Under the pieces are notes generated by a model, which worked only from the letters and a program-made list of their open reading frames with translations, was not told where the DNA came from and did no database searches. The translations under genes were made by a program, and so were the position numbers. Below are positions 54,838 through 62,746 of a stretch of 64,000 bases of DNA, piece after piece. The number at the start of each line of letters is the position of its first letter. Position 1 is the first letter of the stretch. Source of the stretch: Dyella flava (GTDB lineage: Bacteria; Pseudomonadota; Gammaproteobacteria; Xanthomonadales; Rhodanobacteraceae); contig NZ_JADIKE010000032.1 in NCBI RefSeq assembly GCF_016904955.1, positions 62,001 to 126,000 on the forward strand. The letters run 5' to 3'.

Positions 54838-54865
54838 AGTCATTCCCGCGCAAGCGGGAATGACT
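54838..54865. repeat. Perfect 12-bp hairpin (dispersed CATTCCCGC repeat) after pntB
   Basis: AGTCATTCCCGC (54838-54849), loop GCAA, GCGGGAATGACT (54854-54865). It lies 23 bases after pntB and may also terminate it. The rest of the 317-base gap to the next ORF (54,866-55,131) shows no gene. Confidence 0.75.
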
Positions 54866-55131
54866 GTTTGGAAAACGTGGAGAGGCATCAAGCGCAGGTG
54901 CGATGTCGAACAGCCATCGATGTCAGCGCGTGGTGTTACACGTACAGCAAGTATCATCAAAACCCTACATGACACCTGCAGCTGCACTTCGATAAAGTGG
55001 TGGGGTCATCAACGCACTTCGTGAAGTAGGAAGCGTTGATGACCCAGGCAGCAATGCTTGAAGGCGCGGATCGTGAGAGCTACCAACTCCCACGACCCGC
55101 TAAACCAAAACCAACAGAGAGAGTGTTGATA

Positions 55132-55464
55132 ATGGCCTCCATTAATCATACGGCACGCGCGCACGCTTCGGTTCGCAACGAGCCTCGTACTAATTCCACC
55201 CGATCGATCGACGGCACGCTCTATCCGCTGAGTTTGGCGCGGGAACGGCGGCTGACCCACGTCCAGCGACTGGCCGGCACGGCCCTCGCCGCGACGGTGA
55301 TCCAAGGGATGCTGCACACGCATCGTGCCTTCCAGAAAAACCATCAAAACGACGAAAAAAGCGGCCTTCTGCCGCTCGATCCGGCCCAGCTCAACGGCCT
55401 CAACGCCGCCCTCTACTTCCTGCGTCACTACGTCGACACGCTCCGCTCTGAGCAGGGTGGATAA
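55132..55464 (+). CDS. Small hypothetical protein, divergent relative of the XAC0095-like group (uncertain)
   Basis: A 110-residue protein with no signal peptide or membrane segment. After a basic, disordered N-terminus, residues ~40-105 are helical (LARERRLTHVQRLAGTALAA ... LDPAQLNGLNAALYFLRHYV). The layout of two helices around a short acidic loop is similar to the two small proteins that follow, but identity is low. ATG 55132 is the best internal start; an earlier ATG (55036) would add 32 residues. An intrinsic terminator follows. Confidence 0.5.
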   Translation: MASINHTARAHASVRNEPRTNSTRSIDGTLYPLSLARERRLTHVQRLAGTALAATVIQGMLHTHRAFQKNHQNDEKSGLLPLDPAQLNGLNAALYFLRHYVDTLRSEQGG

Positions 55465-55492
55465 CCCGCGCGTGTCCGTATGACGGCCCTTT

Positions 55493-55527
55493 GCGGCACG
55501 CTGCCCCCACGGGGCGTGCCGCCTTTT
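55493..55527 (+). terminator. Rho-independent terminator
   Basis: GCGGCACGC (55493-55501) pairs with GCGTGCCGC (55514-55522), followed by CTTTTTC. It lies 29 bases after the small ORF stop. Confidence 0.85.
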
Positions 55528-55690
55528 TCAGAAATATTCGAAGATCGATGCCCATCGATGCTTCGCCATCGCGGCGGCCGTCGTTCATCCCACTACTGAA
55601 GCCAGCGATGGCGAATACATCGTGGCCGCGTCCAGGCGCCTGCGCGTTGGGGCCGCTGTCCGGGACTTCATCACTTGCAAGAGAGATCGC

Positions 55691-55960
55691 ATGCCAACAA
55701 AACACACCTCGCCGTACACCAGCGAGCCGAACTACTGTCTCCCCGAATCCGCCATGGCCGAGCTGGGCCGGATTCGCCACGAATTGGACATGCTCGCCGA
55801 ACTCATCCTGTGCGCCTGCTCATGCGATGAAAGCATGCACATGACCTCGTTGGCGTTTTCGCAGTACTTCCTGGAGATGTCCGTGGGCATCGCCGAAGCC
55901 ATGGATGCGTGCGGCGTATCGGCCGATCACGTGGATCCGGTGAGCCGATCGCGTCATTAA
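55691..55960 (+). CDS. XAC0095-like small protein
   Basis: An 89-residue soluble protein. EPNYCLPESAMAELGRIRHE, LDMLAELILC and LAFSQYFLEMSVGIAEAMDA follow the XAC0095 pattern (xGYxLxxxAxxxLxxLRxxLxxMAxL ... LxxxFxxLxxxLxxIL), a Xanthomonadales-restricted family of unknown function. Four Cys lie between residues ~16 and ~55. It sits 15 bases upstream of a second member, so the two form an operon. Confidence 0.65.
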   Translation: MPTKHTSPYTSEPNYCLPESAMAELGRIRHELDMLAELILCACSCDESMHMTSLAFSQYFLEMSVGIAEAMDACGVSADHVDPVSRSRH

Positions 55961-55975
55961 CAATGGAGTGATGCC

Positions 55976-56212
55976 ATGAATCAAGCAAAGCGGGCGGGTT
56001 TGCCGGGCCCCGGCTATCTGCTGACGAGAGAAGGTCGTCGCCAGCTGGAAATGTTGCGCGATCAGTTTTACCTGATGGCCGAAATCGCCTTTGTCACCAC
56101 GCAAAGCGAAAACGACGAGCCCTTGCAGATCACCCGCTCATTGCTCGGCATGTGTTACGAAAACCACGCCAGGCAGTTGCACGAGATCCTCGACGCCATC
56201 AAACCCACTTGA
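55976..56212 (+). CDS. XAC0095-like small protein
   Basis: A 78-residue protein. PGPGYLLTREGRRQLEMLRD, QFYLMAEIAFVTT and LQITRSLLGMCYENHARQLH-EIL give a good match to the XAC0095-like domain. Function unknown in the whole family. AATGGAGTGATGCC precedes the ATG. Its TGA overlaps the first base pair of the 130-bp repeat array that follows, so the array may form the 3' end of the message. Confidence 0.75.
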   Translation: MNQAKRAGLPGPGYLLTREGRRQLEMLRDQFYLMAEIAFVTTQSENDEPLQITRSLLGMCYENHARQLHEILDAIKPT

Positions 56213-56600
56213 TGTTTATCGCTTCGACCAAATTCCGTTGGGTTACGCTTCGCTAACCCAACCTACACCAGTCGCATGTGTTACCCATGTCTCCAAACGG
56301 TGTGTGATGCGTAGGTTGGGTTAGCTCCGCGTAACCCAACGATGTTTATCGCTTCGACCGAATTCCGTTGGGTTACGCTCCGCTAACCCAACCTACGCCA
56401 GTCGCATGTGTTACCCATGTCTCCGAACAGTGTGTGGTGCGTAGGTTGGGTTAGCCCCGCGTAACCCAACGATGTTCATCGCTCCGGCCGAATGCCGTTG
56501 GGTTACGCTTCGCTAACCCAACCTACACCGGTCGCATGTGTTACCCATGTCTCCGAACGGTGTGTGGTGCGTAGGTTGGGTTAGCCCCGCGTAACCCAAC
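56211..56600. repeat. Three exact-period 130-bp tandem units of paired GTAG REP hairpins
   Basis: Units are 56211-56340, 56341-56470 and 56471-56600, differing at only a few positions. Each contains an inverted pair. On the plus strand CGTTGGGTTACGC...GCTAACCCAACCTAC (first at 56236-56266) is followed ~44 bases later by GTAGGTTGGGTTAGC...GTAACCCAACG (from 56311), the reverse complement. The GTAG heads face each other. Both form 9-bp stems (GTTGGGTTA/TAACCCAAC). Head-to-head REP pairs of this kind are BIME or SMAG-like elements spread by RAYT transposases; one such gene is at 61.2 kb. The remaining 178 bases to the GST gene hold nothing recognisable. Confidence 0.92.
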
Positions 56601-56778
56601 GATTCAACCTCAAAAACACAGGGATACCCCAATCCCGAACCCTGCCATTTTCCCCCGTCGGCCAGCACACCCATTCCACCCGGGAATGAATGTTATCCCC
56701 GCCCTCAATCTGCCGCCGCCGCAATCGGTTTGGCACAGTGACGCGCGCCGGGATGTCCGGTATCGACGATAAAAACCC

Positions 56779-57411
56779 ATGCTCAATCTCTACACATTCG
56801 CGACACCCAACTCCATCAAGCCGGTGATCGCGCTGGAGGAACTCGGTGTTCCCTATCAGTTGAATTCGGTCAATGTGCGCGTCGGCGAGCAAAAGAAACC
56901 CGAGTTCCTGTCGTTGAACGCCAACGGCAAGGTCCCGGTGCTGGTCGACGATTCGATGCCGGGTGGCGATTTTGTTCTATCGGAGTCCGCGGCGATCTTG
57001 GTACATCTGGCGGAGCGTCACGGAAAGCTCCTGCCCGCCAACGGCCCGTTCCGTGCGCGCGTGTTCGAGCAATTGTTCTTCCACGCGTCGGGTCTGGGCC
57101 CGGCCTTTGGACAATCCGGATTCTTTCAAAAAACTGCGCAGGAGGTGCTTCCCCTGGCGATCAAGCGCTTTCATGACGAAGCCCTGCGTACCGCCAGGCT
57201 GTTAAACGACATCCTGCTGCGCAACGAATACGCCGCAGGCCCGGAGTACACGATCGCCGATATCGCGCATTTCGGATGGCTGTGGCGGCGTGCCTTTGCC
57301 AACGTCGAACTGGAAGACATGCCCGGGCTCGCACGCTGGTACGCGCAGATGCTGCAACGCCCGGCGGTGGCGCGTTCGATCAGCATCGTCGAGGCACTCA
57401 TTCCTGCATAA
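56779..57411 (+). CDS. Glutathione S-transferase family protein (YfcG/Nu-like)
   Basis: A 210-residue cytosolic GST. The thioredoxin-like N-domain is LNLYTFATPNSIKPVIALEE, with a TPN motif near residue 9, then NANGKVPVLVD and LSESAAILVHLAERHG (glutathione contacts). The helical C-domain includes YTIADIAHFGWLWRRAFANV. The TPN/NSIK region resembles YfcG and YghU Nu-class enzymes with disulfide reductase and peroxidase activity. The start lies after a 178-base gap from the repeat array. It precedes an SDR and an LLM oxidoreductase. Confidence 0.88.
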   Translation: MLNLYTFATPNSIKPVIALEELGVPYQLNSVNVRVGEQKKPEFLSLNANGKVPVLVDDSMPGGDFVLSESAAILVHLAERHGKLLPANGPFRARVFEQLFFHASGLGPAFGQSGFFQKTAQEVLPLAIKRFHDEALRTARLLNDILLRNEYAAGPEYTIADIAHFGWLWRRAFANVELEDMPGLARWYAQMLQRPAVARSISIVEALIPA

Positions 57412-57580
57412 CGCTTTGCCCTGATACGCCGAGCGAGGCGATGCCAGCAGCTGGCATGCCGGCAAAGAATAAAGCCTATGCTGCCGTGCCCACTTCTTGG
57501 CGCAGCAGCGCGGAACCACACTTGGTCACAGCTGCAGCAATCGCGTCGCAGCACATTCCAACTACTTTGAGGATCACATC

Positions 57581-58330
57581 ATGTCCAAGCTAAATGGCAA
57601 GGTTGCAGTCATCACCGGCGGCAGCAGCGGTATCGGTCTGGAGACGGCGAAGCTGTTCGTCGAGGAGGGCGCCCATGTATTCATCACCGGACGCCGCCAG
57701 TCCGAACTCGACAAGGCCAAGGCCTACATCGGCAAGAACGTCACCACGGTGCAGGGCGACGTGGCATCCCTGGAAGATCTGGACCGCCTGTACAAGACCG
57801 TCAAGGACACCAAGGGCCAGGTCGACATCGTGTTCGCCAATGCCGGCTTCGTCGAACACCAGACCATCGACGTCGTCACGCCGGAACACTTCGACAAGAC
57901 CTTCAACATCAACGTGCGCGGTCTGCTCTTCTCGGTGCAGAAGGCGTTGCCGCTGATGAAGAGCGGCGGGGCGATCGTCCTGAACTCGTCCATCGTGTCG
58001 GTGAAGGGTCTTGCCGCACACGGCGTCTACGGTGCCGCCAAGGCTGCCGTCCGCTCGTTTGCGCGTACGTGGACGACTGAGTTGAAGGATCGCGGCATCC
58101 GCGTCAACGTCCTGAGCCCCGGCGCTACCGATACGCCGATCATCGACGGTCAGTTCACCTCCAAGGAGCAGTCCGACTCGGCGAAGGATGCGTTTGCCGC
58201 CGCTACCCCGATGGGCCGCATTGGCCGTCCGGAAGAGCTGGCGAAGGCTGCGCTGTTCCTGGCTTCGGACGACAGCAGCTACATCACCGGCATCGACCTG
58301 CAGGTCGACGGCGGCCTCGTCCAGGTTTGA
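57581..58330 (+). CDS. SDR family oxidoreductase
   Basis: A 249-residue SDR with TGGSSGIG (12-19), NAG (87-89), catalytic Tyr150 and Lys154 (YGAAK), PGATDTPI and C-terminal GIDLQVDGGLVQV. It is a close paralogue of the SDR before pntAA (about two thirds identical by eye in the first 60 residues). TTGAGGATCACATC precedes the ATG. Substrate unknown. The two paralogues flanking this region suggest duplication. Confidence 0.9.
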   Translation: MSKLNGKVAVITGGSSGIGLETAKLFVEEGAHVFITGRRQSELDKAKAYIGKNVTTVQGDVASLEDLDRLYKTVKDTKGQVDIVFANAGFVEHQTIDVVTPEHFDKTFNINVRGLLFSVQKALPLMKSGGAIVLNSSIVSVKGLAAHGVYGAAKAAVRSFARTWTTELKDRGIRVNVLSPGATDTPIIDGQFTSKEQSDSAKDAFAAATPMGRIGRPEELAKAALFLASDDSSYITGIDLQVDGGLVQV

Positions 58331-58601
58331 TCGGGCGATAGCAAGCCGGGGCCATCTGCACGGCGCGGTTGTGCAGATGGCCCAACGGGTTCCACCACGC
58401 AAACATACACAGGCGCAGCAAGATCCTTTTAACGGCTTGACTTCGCTTGGCGCGCAAAATCAACCGTTGACGCACCGACCATCGTCGTCATGGATGAAGG
58501 GCAGGGCGATCGGCAACCATTTGCCGGTTCGCCGCATGCCGGCGGAACGGGCCGCTTAAGCGTGATGCTGGCGAAACCGGCAGCGAAGACCTGAGGTCGT
58601 C

Positions 58602-59552
58602 ATGACAGTGTTCAATGCGGGCTATCACCGGGTGTTTCTCAACGAAGGCATCAGCCTCGGCATCATGACGCCCATTGCACGCGCACTCGACGCACCCGCC
58701 GACATGCAACAGGAACACGCATTGGCGGCACGCGCCGATCGTCTGGGCTTCGCCGCACTCTGGACCCGGGACGTGCCGCTGATCTTGCCGCAAGGTAGCG
58801 ACAACGAAGCCGCCGTGCTGGACGATCCGTTTGTCTGGCTCAGCGGTTTGGCCGCCGCAACCAAGACGATTGCCCTGGGCACGGCAGCGCTGGTGCTTCC
58901 AGTCCGACATCCACTCCACGTCGCCAAACTTGCGCTGTCGATGGATCGACTGAGTGGCGGCCGTTTCTTGCTGGGCATGGGCTCGGGCGATCGACCGGCA
59001 GAATTTGCCGCGTTCGGCGTCGATGTCGAGGAACGCGGACGACAGTTCCGCGAGGCCTGGCCTATCGTGCGCGCCGCCTTGATGACCAAGGCCGCCGACC
59101 GCGAACCGTTGTTGCAGGCGACAGCTGGCGTAGATGTACTCGCACCACCGCCGGCGCGCATACCCATGCTGGTGGTGGGGACGAGTCGCCAGACCTTGCA
59201 ATGGATCGCCTCCCACTCGGAAGCATGGGCCACCTATCACCGCGAAGAAGATCGCCAGGAAGGACGCATCAACCTATGGAAAGCCGCGCTGCGGACCGCG
59301 TCGCCCGGTGAATACAAGCCCTTCGTGCAATCGCTGCAATTGGTTCTGCTCAAAGATCCCGATGCGGTTCCGGAGCCGATTGAGCTGGGCATGCGCACGG
59401 GGCGGCACGGATTGCTTGCGTATCTGCAACGCCTCGCCAGCATGGGCGTCAGGCATACGATCCTCAACCTGTCGCGGGGCGATAGGCCCATGGCGGAGGT
59501 CATCGATGAAATTGGTGAACACGTGTTGCCGGTGTTGAATGCCAGCGCCTGA
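58602..59552 (+). CDS. Luciferase-like monooxygenase (LLM) family oxidoreductase
   Basis: A 316-residue TIM-barrel flavin-dependent oxidoreductase. NEGISLGIMTPIA (strand 1), LAARADRLGFAALWTRDVPL, LSGGRFLLGMGSGDRPAEFA and ARIPMLVVGTSRQTLQWIAS are typical of bacterial LLM enzymes using FMN or F420. It carries no linked flavin reductase. TGAGGTCGTC lies before the ATG. Its substrate is unknown. Confidence 0.87.
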   Translation: MTVFNAGYHRVFLNEGISLGIMTPIARALDAPADMQQEHALAARADRLGFAALWTRDVPLILPQGSDNEAAVLDDPFVWLSGLAAATKTIALGTAALVLPVRHPLHVAKLALSMDRLSGGRFLLGMGSGDRPAEFAAFGVDVEERGRQFREAWPIVRAALMTKAADREPLLQATAGVDVLAPPPARIPMLVVGTSRQTLQWIASHSEAWATYHREEDRQEGRINLWKAALRTASPGEYKPFVQSLQLVLLKDPDAVPEPIELGMRTGRHGLLAYLQRLASMGVRHTILNLSRGDRPMAEVIDEIGEHVLPVLNASA

Positions 59553-60031
59553 CGCCACGCGAATGCGTCTATGGCGTTAGTGCCACTGCTAACTATACGG
59601 CTGCTCAATTACGACTAGGCCCTGCGGGGTCAGCTGCGCCGAAACCAAACAACACAGCATTGGCGATCCCGATTCGGGCAGACAATCCGATCGACATTAG
59701 TTATGGGTCGCCAGTTGCATCTGCCAGCGAATTTGGCGATGTGGGAGGTTTTGCCGAATTTCCGAACCTCACATTTGGGCTCGACGTAGTGCTAGATTCT
59801 TTAAGCCAATACACTCTCGCCTACTATTCGGTATCACAATTAATCAAACTTGGTCGTCCAACAGCTCTGCAGCTCTGTCAAACACACTCTTCGGCCTCGA
59901 TATGTCTTCGCGACAGCTTCGGCTACAAAATTAGTAGATCTAACAACAGCTCAAGATTTACAAATAATAGCCGCATTTGCATGGCAGGAAGGTTTTAAAC
60001 CAACAGGGTGCTAATCCATGGGAGGTGCTAC
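59553..60031 (+). pseudogene. Low-GC stretch with decayed coding sequence
   Basis: The stretch is visibly poorer in GC than its neighbours. A frame at 59660-59998 begins MAIPIRADNPIDISYGSPVA and shifts in composition part-way. In another frame the segment ATASATKLVDLTTAQDLQII followed by AAFAWQEGFKPTGC ends at a stop at about 60012. Together they look like one gene broken by a frameshift, but no family is recognisable. It directly precedes the ankyrin gene and could be its lost partner. Confidence 0.35.
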
Positions 60032-60718
60032 GTGAATACGGACGTAAAGAGATTTTGGACAGCGCTTGCTGGCGTTGCCTGCGCGGCGATGTATCTCAAC
60101 GCTTCCGCCGCCTCCTGCCTGCAGGGCAAGGATGAAGTGCAACACTACATGAGTTACTTCAAGAGCCATCTACAAGCGAGCAACCCTGTTGAAACCAATA
60201 ATGAACTTCTTTTAGCTCAAGAAATCTTGTCTGGGCGCACAGCGGACGTAAAGGAGGTCATGAGTAAAGGAGTTCTAAATCCCAATACCACTTTTTATTT
60301 AGGGTCAGATAAGAAGATGTCGCTGCTGGGCCTTGCGCTTGTGGGCTGCCAAAGCGACATCGCAAAAGCCTTGGTTAATGAAGGTGCTGACGTTAATGGC
60401 TCCCCAGATTTCCGTCCGCTCGCTATCGCTGCCGGAAACGGAAACTCCATCATGGCTACTTTTCTCCTGCAACATGGTGCGCTCATAGACGCTGTTGACT
60501 CGTTGGGACGCACACCTTTGGAAGTAGCAGTGCGTCAACGTCAACTTTCAACCGTGAAATTACTCATCTCTCAAGATCCCCAACTGAATCGTAAATTGGT
60601 TGGAGGGCACACACTTCTCGATTTGGTCGCACCTTCGGAAGACCCCGGCGATCTGGCCATTGCTAACGAGCTCCGGGCCCATGGTGTGAAGAGCGGCAAC
60701 CAAGCGAATACCAATTGA
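60032..60718 (+). CDS. Secreted ankyrin-repeat protein
   Basis: A 228-residue protein with a signal peptide (RFWTALAGVACAAMYLNASA), so probably periplasmic, followed by about four ankyrin repeats (for example LLGLALVGCQSDIAKALVNE, GADVNGSPDFRPLAIAAGNG, LGRTPLEVAVRQRQLSTVKL). The GTG at 60032 is preferred because GGAGG lies seven bases upstream. GC is lower than the surroundings. Ankyrin proteins exported to the periplasm often neutralise toxins. With RHS genes nearby this is a candidate orphan immunity protein, unproven. Confidence 0.75.
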   Translation: MNTDVKRFWTALAGVACAAMYLNASAASCLQGKDEVQHYMSYFKSHLQASNPVETNNELLLAQEILSGRTADVKEVMSKGVLNPNTTFYLGSDKKMSLLGLALVGCQSDIAKALVNEGADVNGSPDFRPLAIAAGNGNSIMATFLLQHGALIDAVDSLGRTPLEVAVRQRQLSTVKLLISQDPQLNRKLVGGHTLLDLVAPSEDPGDLAIANELRAHGVKSGNQANTN

Positions 60719-60800
60719 ACAAAAAAGGCGATCCATCAACACAGTTCGGCATGGCGACGACTGTCTTGGGGCATGTGCGACTAAATGGCAACAACCAAAT

Positions 60801-60871
60801 AAAAACCCCCTGAACGTTCAGGGGGGTATGGATCCAACGCCGTTGCATGAGGGCGAGCATGACGCTCGCCC
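60801..60871 (-). terminator. Two hairpins, one a minus-strand Rho-independent terminator
   Basis: CCCCCTGAACGTTCAGGGGG (60806-60825) is a perfect palindrome; read on the minus strand it is followed by TTTTTATTTGG. A second hairpin, GGGCGAGC/GCTCGCCC, spans 60851-60871. Both lie just downstream of the minus-strand SDR remnant and would have terminated it. Confidence 0.8.
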
Positions 60872-60879
60872 CATAGTCA

Positions 60880-61060
60880 TCAGTGACCGGCGCTCTGGCC
60901 ACCGTCAACGTGCAGGATCTCGCCGGTGACGAAGCCGGCGGATTCCAGGAACAGCACGGCTTCAACGATGTCGCTCATCTCGCCCATGCGACCGACTGGA
61001 TGCAGGCCGGCCAGCGCACCGTGGGTTTCCGGCGCATGCATCGGGCTCTTGATGATGCCC
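60880..61060 (-). pseudogene. SDR oxidoreductase, C-terminal remnant
   Basis: The last ~60 residues of an SDR survive: SPMHAPETHGALAGLHPVGR, then MGEMSDIVEAVLFLESAGFV and TGEILHVDGGQSAGH before the TGA. The N-terminal three quarters, including cofactor loop and YxxxK, are missing. The break coincides with the first repeat flanking the RAYT transposase (61061), so insertion or deletion by that element destroyed the gene. Confidence 0.85.
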
Positions 61061-61116
61061 GAAACCTCAGGGTCAGAACACTTTTCCTGAAACCTCAGGG
61101 TCAGAACACTTTTCCT
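61061..61116. repeat. 28-bp perfect tandem duplication at the left edge of the RAYT element
   Basis: GAAACCTCAGGGTCAGAACA plus CTTTTCCT occurs at 61061-61088 and again at 61089-61116 without a mismatch. The part GGGTCAGAACACTTTTC is also present, inverted, at the right edge (61875-61892). These are probably the element ends recognised by the transposase. Confidence 0.85.
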
Positions 61117-61198
61117 ACAAGCAGTCACGGTGTCCGCCGCCTTACGCCCCACAACGGAACCGGTAAAGCTGCCTCATTCCCCTATCGGCACCCCCATC

Positions 61199-61888
61199 AT
61201 GCCACGCCAACCTCGTCTTGATCTGGCAGGCCTCCCGCAACACGTGGTTCAACGTGGAAACAACCGGCATCCTTGTTTTCTTCGCGAACAGGATTATCGC
61301 TGCTATCTACAGCTTTTGCGCGAAGCCGCTAAACAAGAAAGCTGCCTAATCCATGCCTATGTATTGATGACCAACCACGTGCATCTACTCATCACTCCGA
61401 CAGCCAAGAGTGCGCTATCTCGATGCATGCAAGCGCTAGGACGACGATACGTTACCTACTTCAATAGAACCTACCACCGTACCGGCACATTATGGGAAGG
61501 TCGATACAAGGCTGGGCTGGTCGATAACCAGACGTATCTACTGACATGCCACCGATATATCGAGTTGAACCCAGTGAGAGCCGCCATGGTTGCCAGTCCA
61601 GAGGATTACCCATGGAGCAGCTTCCACGCTAACGCTTTGGGCGCGAGCGACCCATTGATACATCCCCACAGCGAATACCTGGCTCTCGACGCCGACGCCA
61701 CGCAAAGGCTGGAAGCCTATCGAGAGTTATTCAAAACCGCTCTCAGCGATGACCAACTACTTGATATCCGCTCACACCTTCAACAACAGCGAGCATTGGG
61801 AACCCACCGTTTTCAAGCTGCTATTGAGGCCGAGCTGGGGCGCGTTGCGAAAATCCGCCCTCGCGGCCGTCCTAGAAAAGTGTTCTGA
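61199..61888 (+). mobile_element. REP-associated tyrosine transposase (RAYT, Y1 family)
   Basis: A 229-residue HUH/Y1 transposase. The metal-binding HUH motif is H60-V-H62 in MTNHVHLLITP. LWEGRYKAGLVDNQTYLLTC and HRYIELNPVRAAMV carry the likely nucleophile Y124, and the start MPRQPRLDLAGLPQHVVQRG is family-typical. The C-terminal Arg/Pro-rich GRPRKVF runs into the right-edge repeat, which includes its stop. RAYTs mobilise REP hairpins as single-stranded DNA; the REP array at 56.2 kb may be its product. Start ATG 61199 is chosen over upstream repeat-derived residues. Confidence 0.92.
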
Positions 61889-61892
61889 CCCC
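61875..61892. repeat. Inverted end repeat of the RAYT element (right edge)
   Basis: GAAAAGTGTTCTGACCCC is the reverse complement of the core of the left-edge repeat (17 matching bases). It overlaps the transposase stop codon. Confidence 0.85.
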
Positions 61893-62172
61893 TTTGTTGC
61901 GACAGGATGGTCAGCGTCCGCAACATGCAGCGGACGCTGGCCCCGGTTTCGGCAGCCAGCGCCGCGATGGAGGCCAGCTAGGTCGCGGCGATCGTGCGGA
62001 GCAAGGTGCGGTTTTCATCACTTAGCACGCCGGCCGCCGCCTTCATCGACGTGAACCAGATTTTGGGGTCGCTTGCCTTGGGCCTATAGTCACTACGTGC
62101 AATCGCCAGCACACGTTCGCGCAGCTTGGCTTGCGGCATCACGCCGATCGCGATGGTTTTCGAGGCTCTCAT
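61893..62172 (-). pseudogene. Broken HTH transcription regulator (HVO_A0114/MarR-like)
   Basis: From ATG 62172 the frame gives MRASKTIAIGVMPQAKLRER, then DPKIWFTSMKAAAGVLSDEN and LLRTIAAT, where an in-frame TAG (61978-61980) interrupts it. Past the stop the same frame continues LASIAALAAETGASVRCMLR-TL, the HTH expected at that point, until the RAYT edge repeat cuts it. So it has a nonsense mutation and is truncated. The family is a HTH regulator group often paired with toxins; its partner is not seen. Confidence 0.75.
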
Positions 62173-62265
62173 GAGCGTATCGCCTCACTTCATCATGGCT
62201 TGCCAAACACAAAACGGAACCTGAAACCGTTATCTGTCACGCCCCTTAAACGCGTTGTCATCGCC

Positions 62266-62730
62266 TCAATCTTTGTTCGATTTCGGTGACCCGCGGTGAA
62301 CCTCATAGGAGACATCACCTTTCTTCAATATAAGCGATGGCGCCTCTCCACCCCTTGACGCAAACTCGATCGCTTTTTCCCACACCTCGACAATTGCGGC
62401 ATCACAAGGATCTCCATTCAACACTGACATCTTTTTTATCAGACTACCAACATCCCTTTGATTGGCCTGATACATCTGATTCAAGAAGTTAGACATCGCT
62501 GCGTAAGCCTGTTGTTCCGTTAATGTGCCTTGACCTACATCGATGCCATTAGCAGAACGCTTAACCGACTCTTCCCAATCTTCTAAAAGAGCCTCGTCAG
62601 CAGGAATGCCATCAATTAACGACATACTTCCAAGCAAAGGCCCAAGCTCTTTCCAGCCAAACTTGCTGTGCATCATGTCTAAAAAATAGAACATCGCTGC
62701 GTAAGCATGCTTATTTGTCATGTTGTACAT
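62266..62730 (-). CDS. Candidate immunity protein with two tandem copies of one domain
   Basis: A 154-residue soluble, acidic protein. Residues 4-59 (MTNKHAYAAMFYFLDMMHSK ... SLIDGIPADEALLEDWEESV) and 69-128 (LTEQQAYAAMSNFLNQMYQA ... SVLNGDPCDAAIVEVWEKAI) are clearly the same ~60-residue domain, followed by a polar tail. Single-domain versions are known to me as small proteins encoded after CDI or RHS toxins. The gene starts 16 bases after the RHS stop on the same strand, the usual place for an immunity gene. The duplication is unusual. Confidence 0.75.
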   Translation of the reverse strand: MYNMTNKHAYAAMFYFLDMMHSKFGWKELGPLLGSMSLIDGIPADEALLEDWEESVKRSANGIDVGQGTLTEQQAYAAMSNFLNQMYQANQRDVGSLIKKMSVLNGDPCDAAIVEVWEKAIEFASRGGEAPSLILKKGDVSYEVHRGSPKSNKD

Positions 62731-62746
62731 AAGTCACCCAAAAATT

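Noticed and set aside
56211..56600. Possible CRISPR array
   Set aside because: The 130-bp period and long palindromes with conserved intervening sequence are REP pairs; the intervening sequences are the same in every unit.
61061..61116. Possible CRISPR-like repeat pair
   Set aside because: Two 28-bp copies are directly adjacent with no spacer, and the core recurs inverted at the end of the RAYT gene, which fits element ends, not CRISPR.
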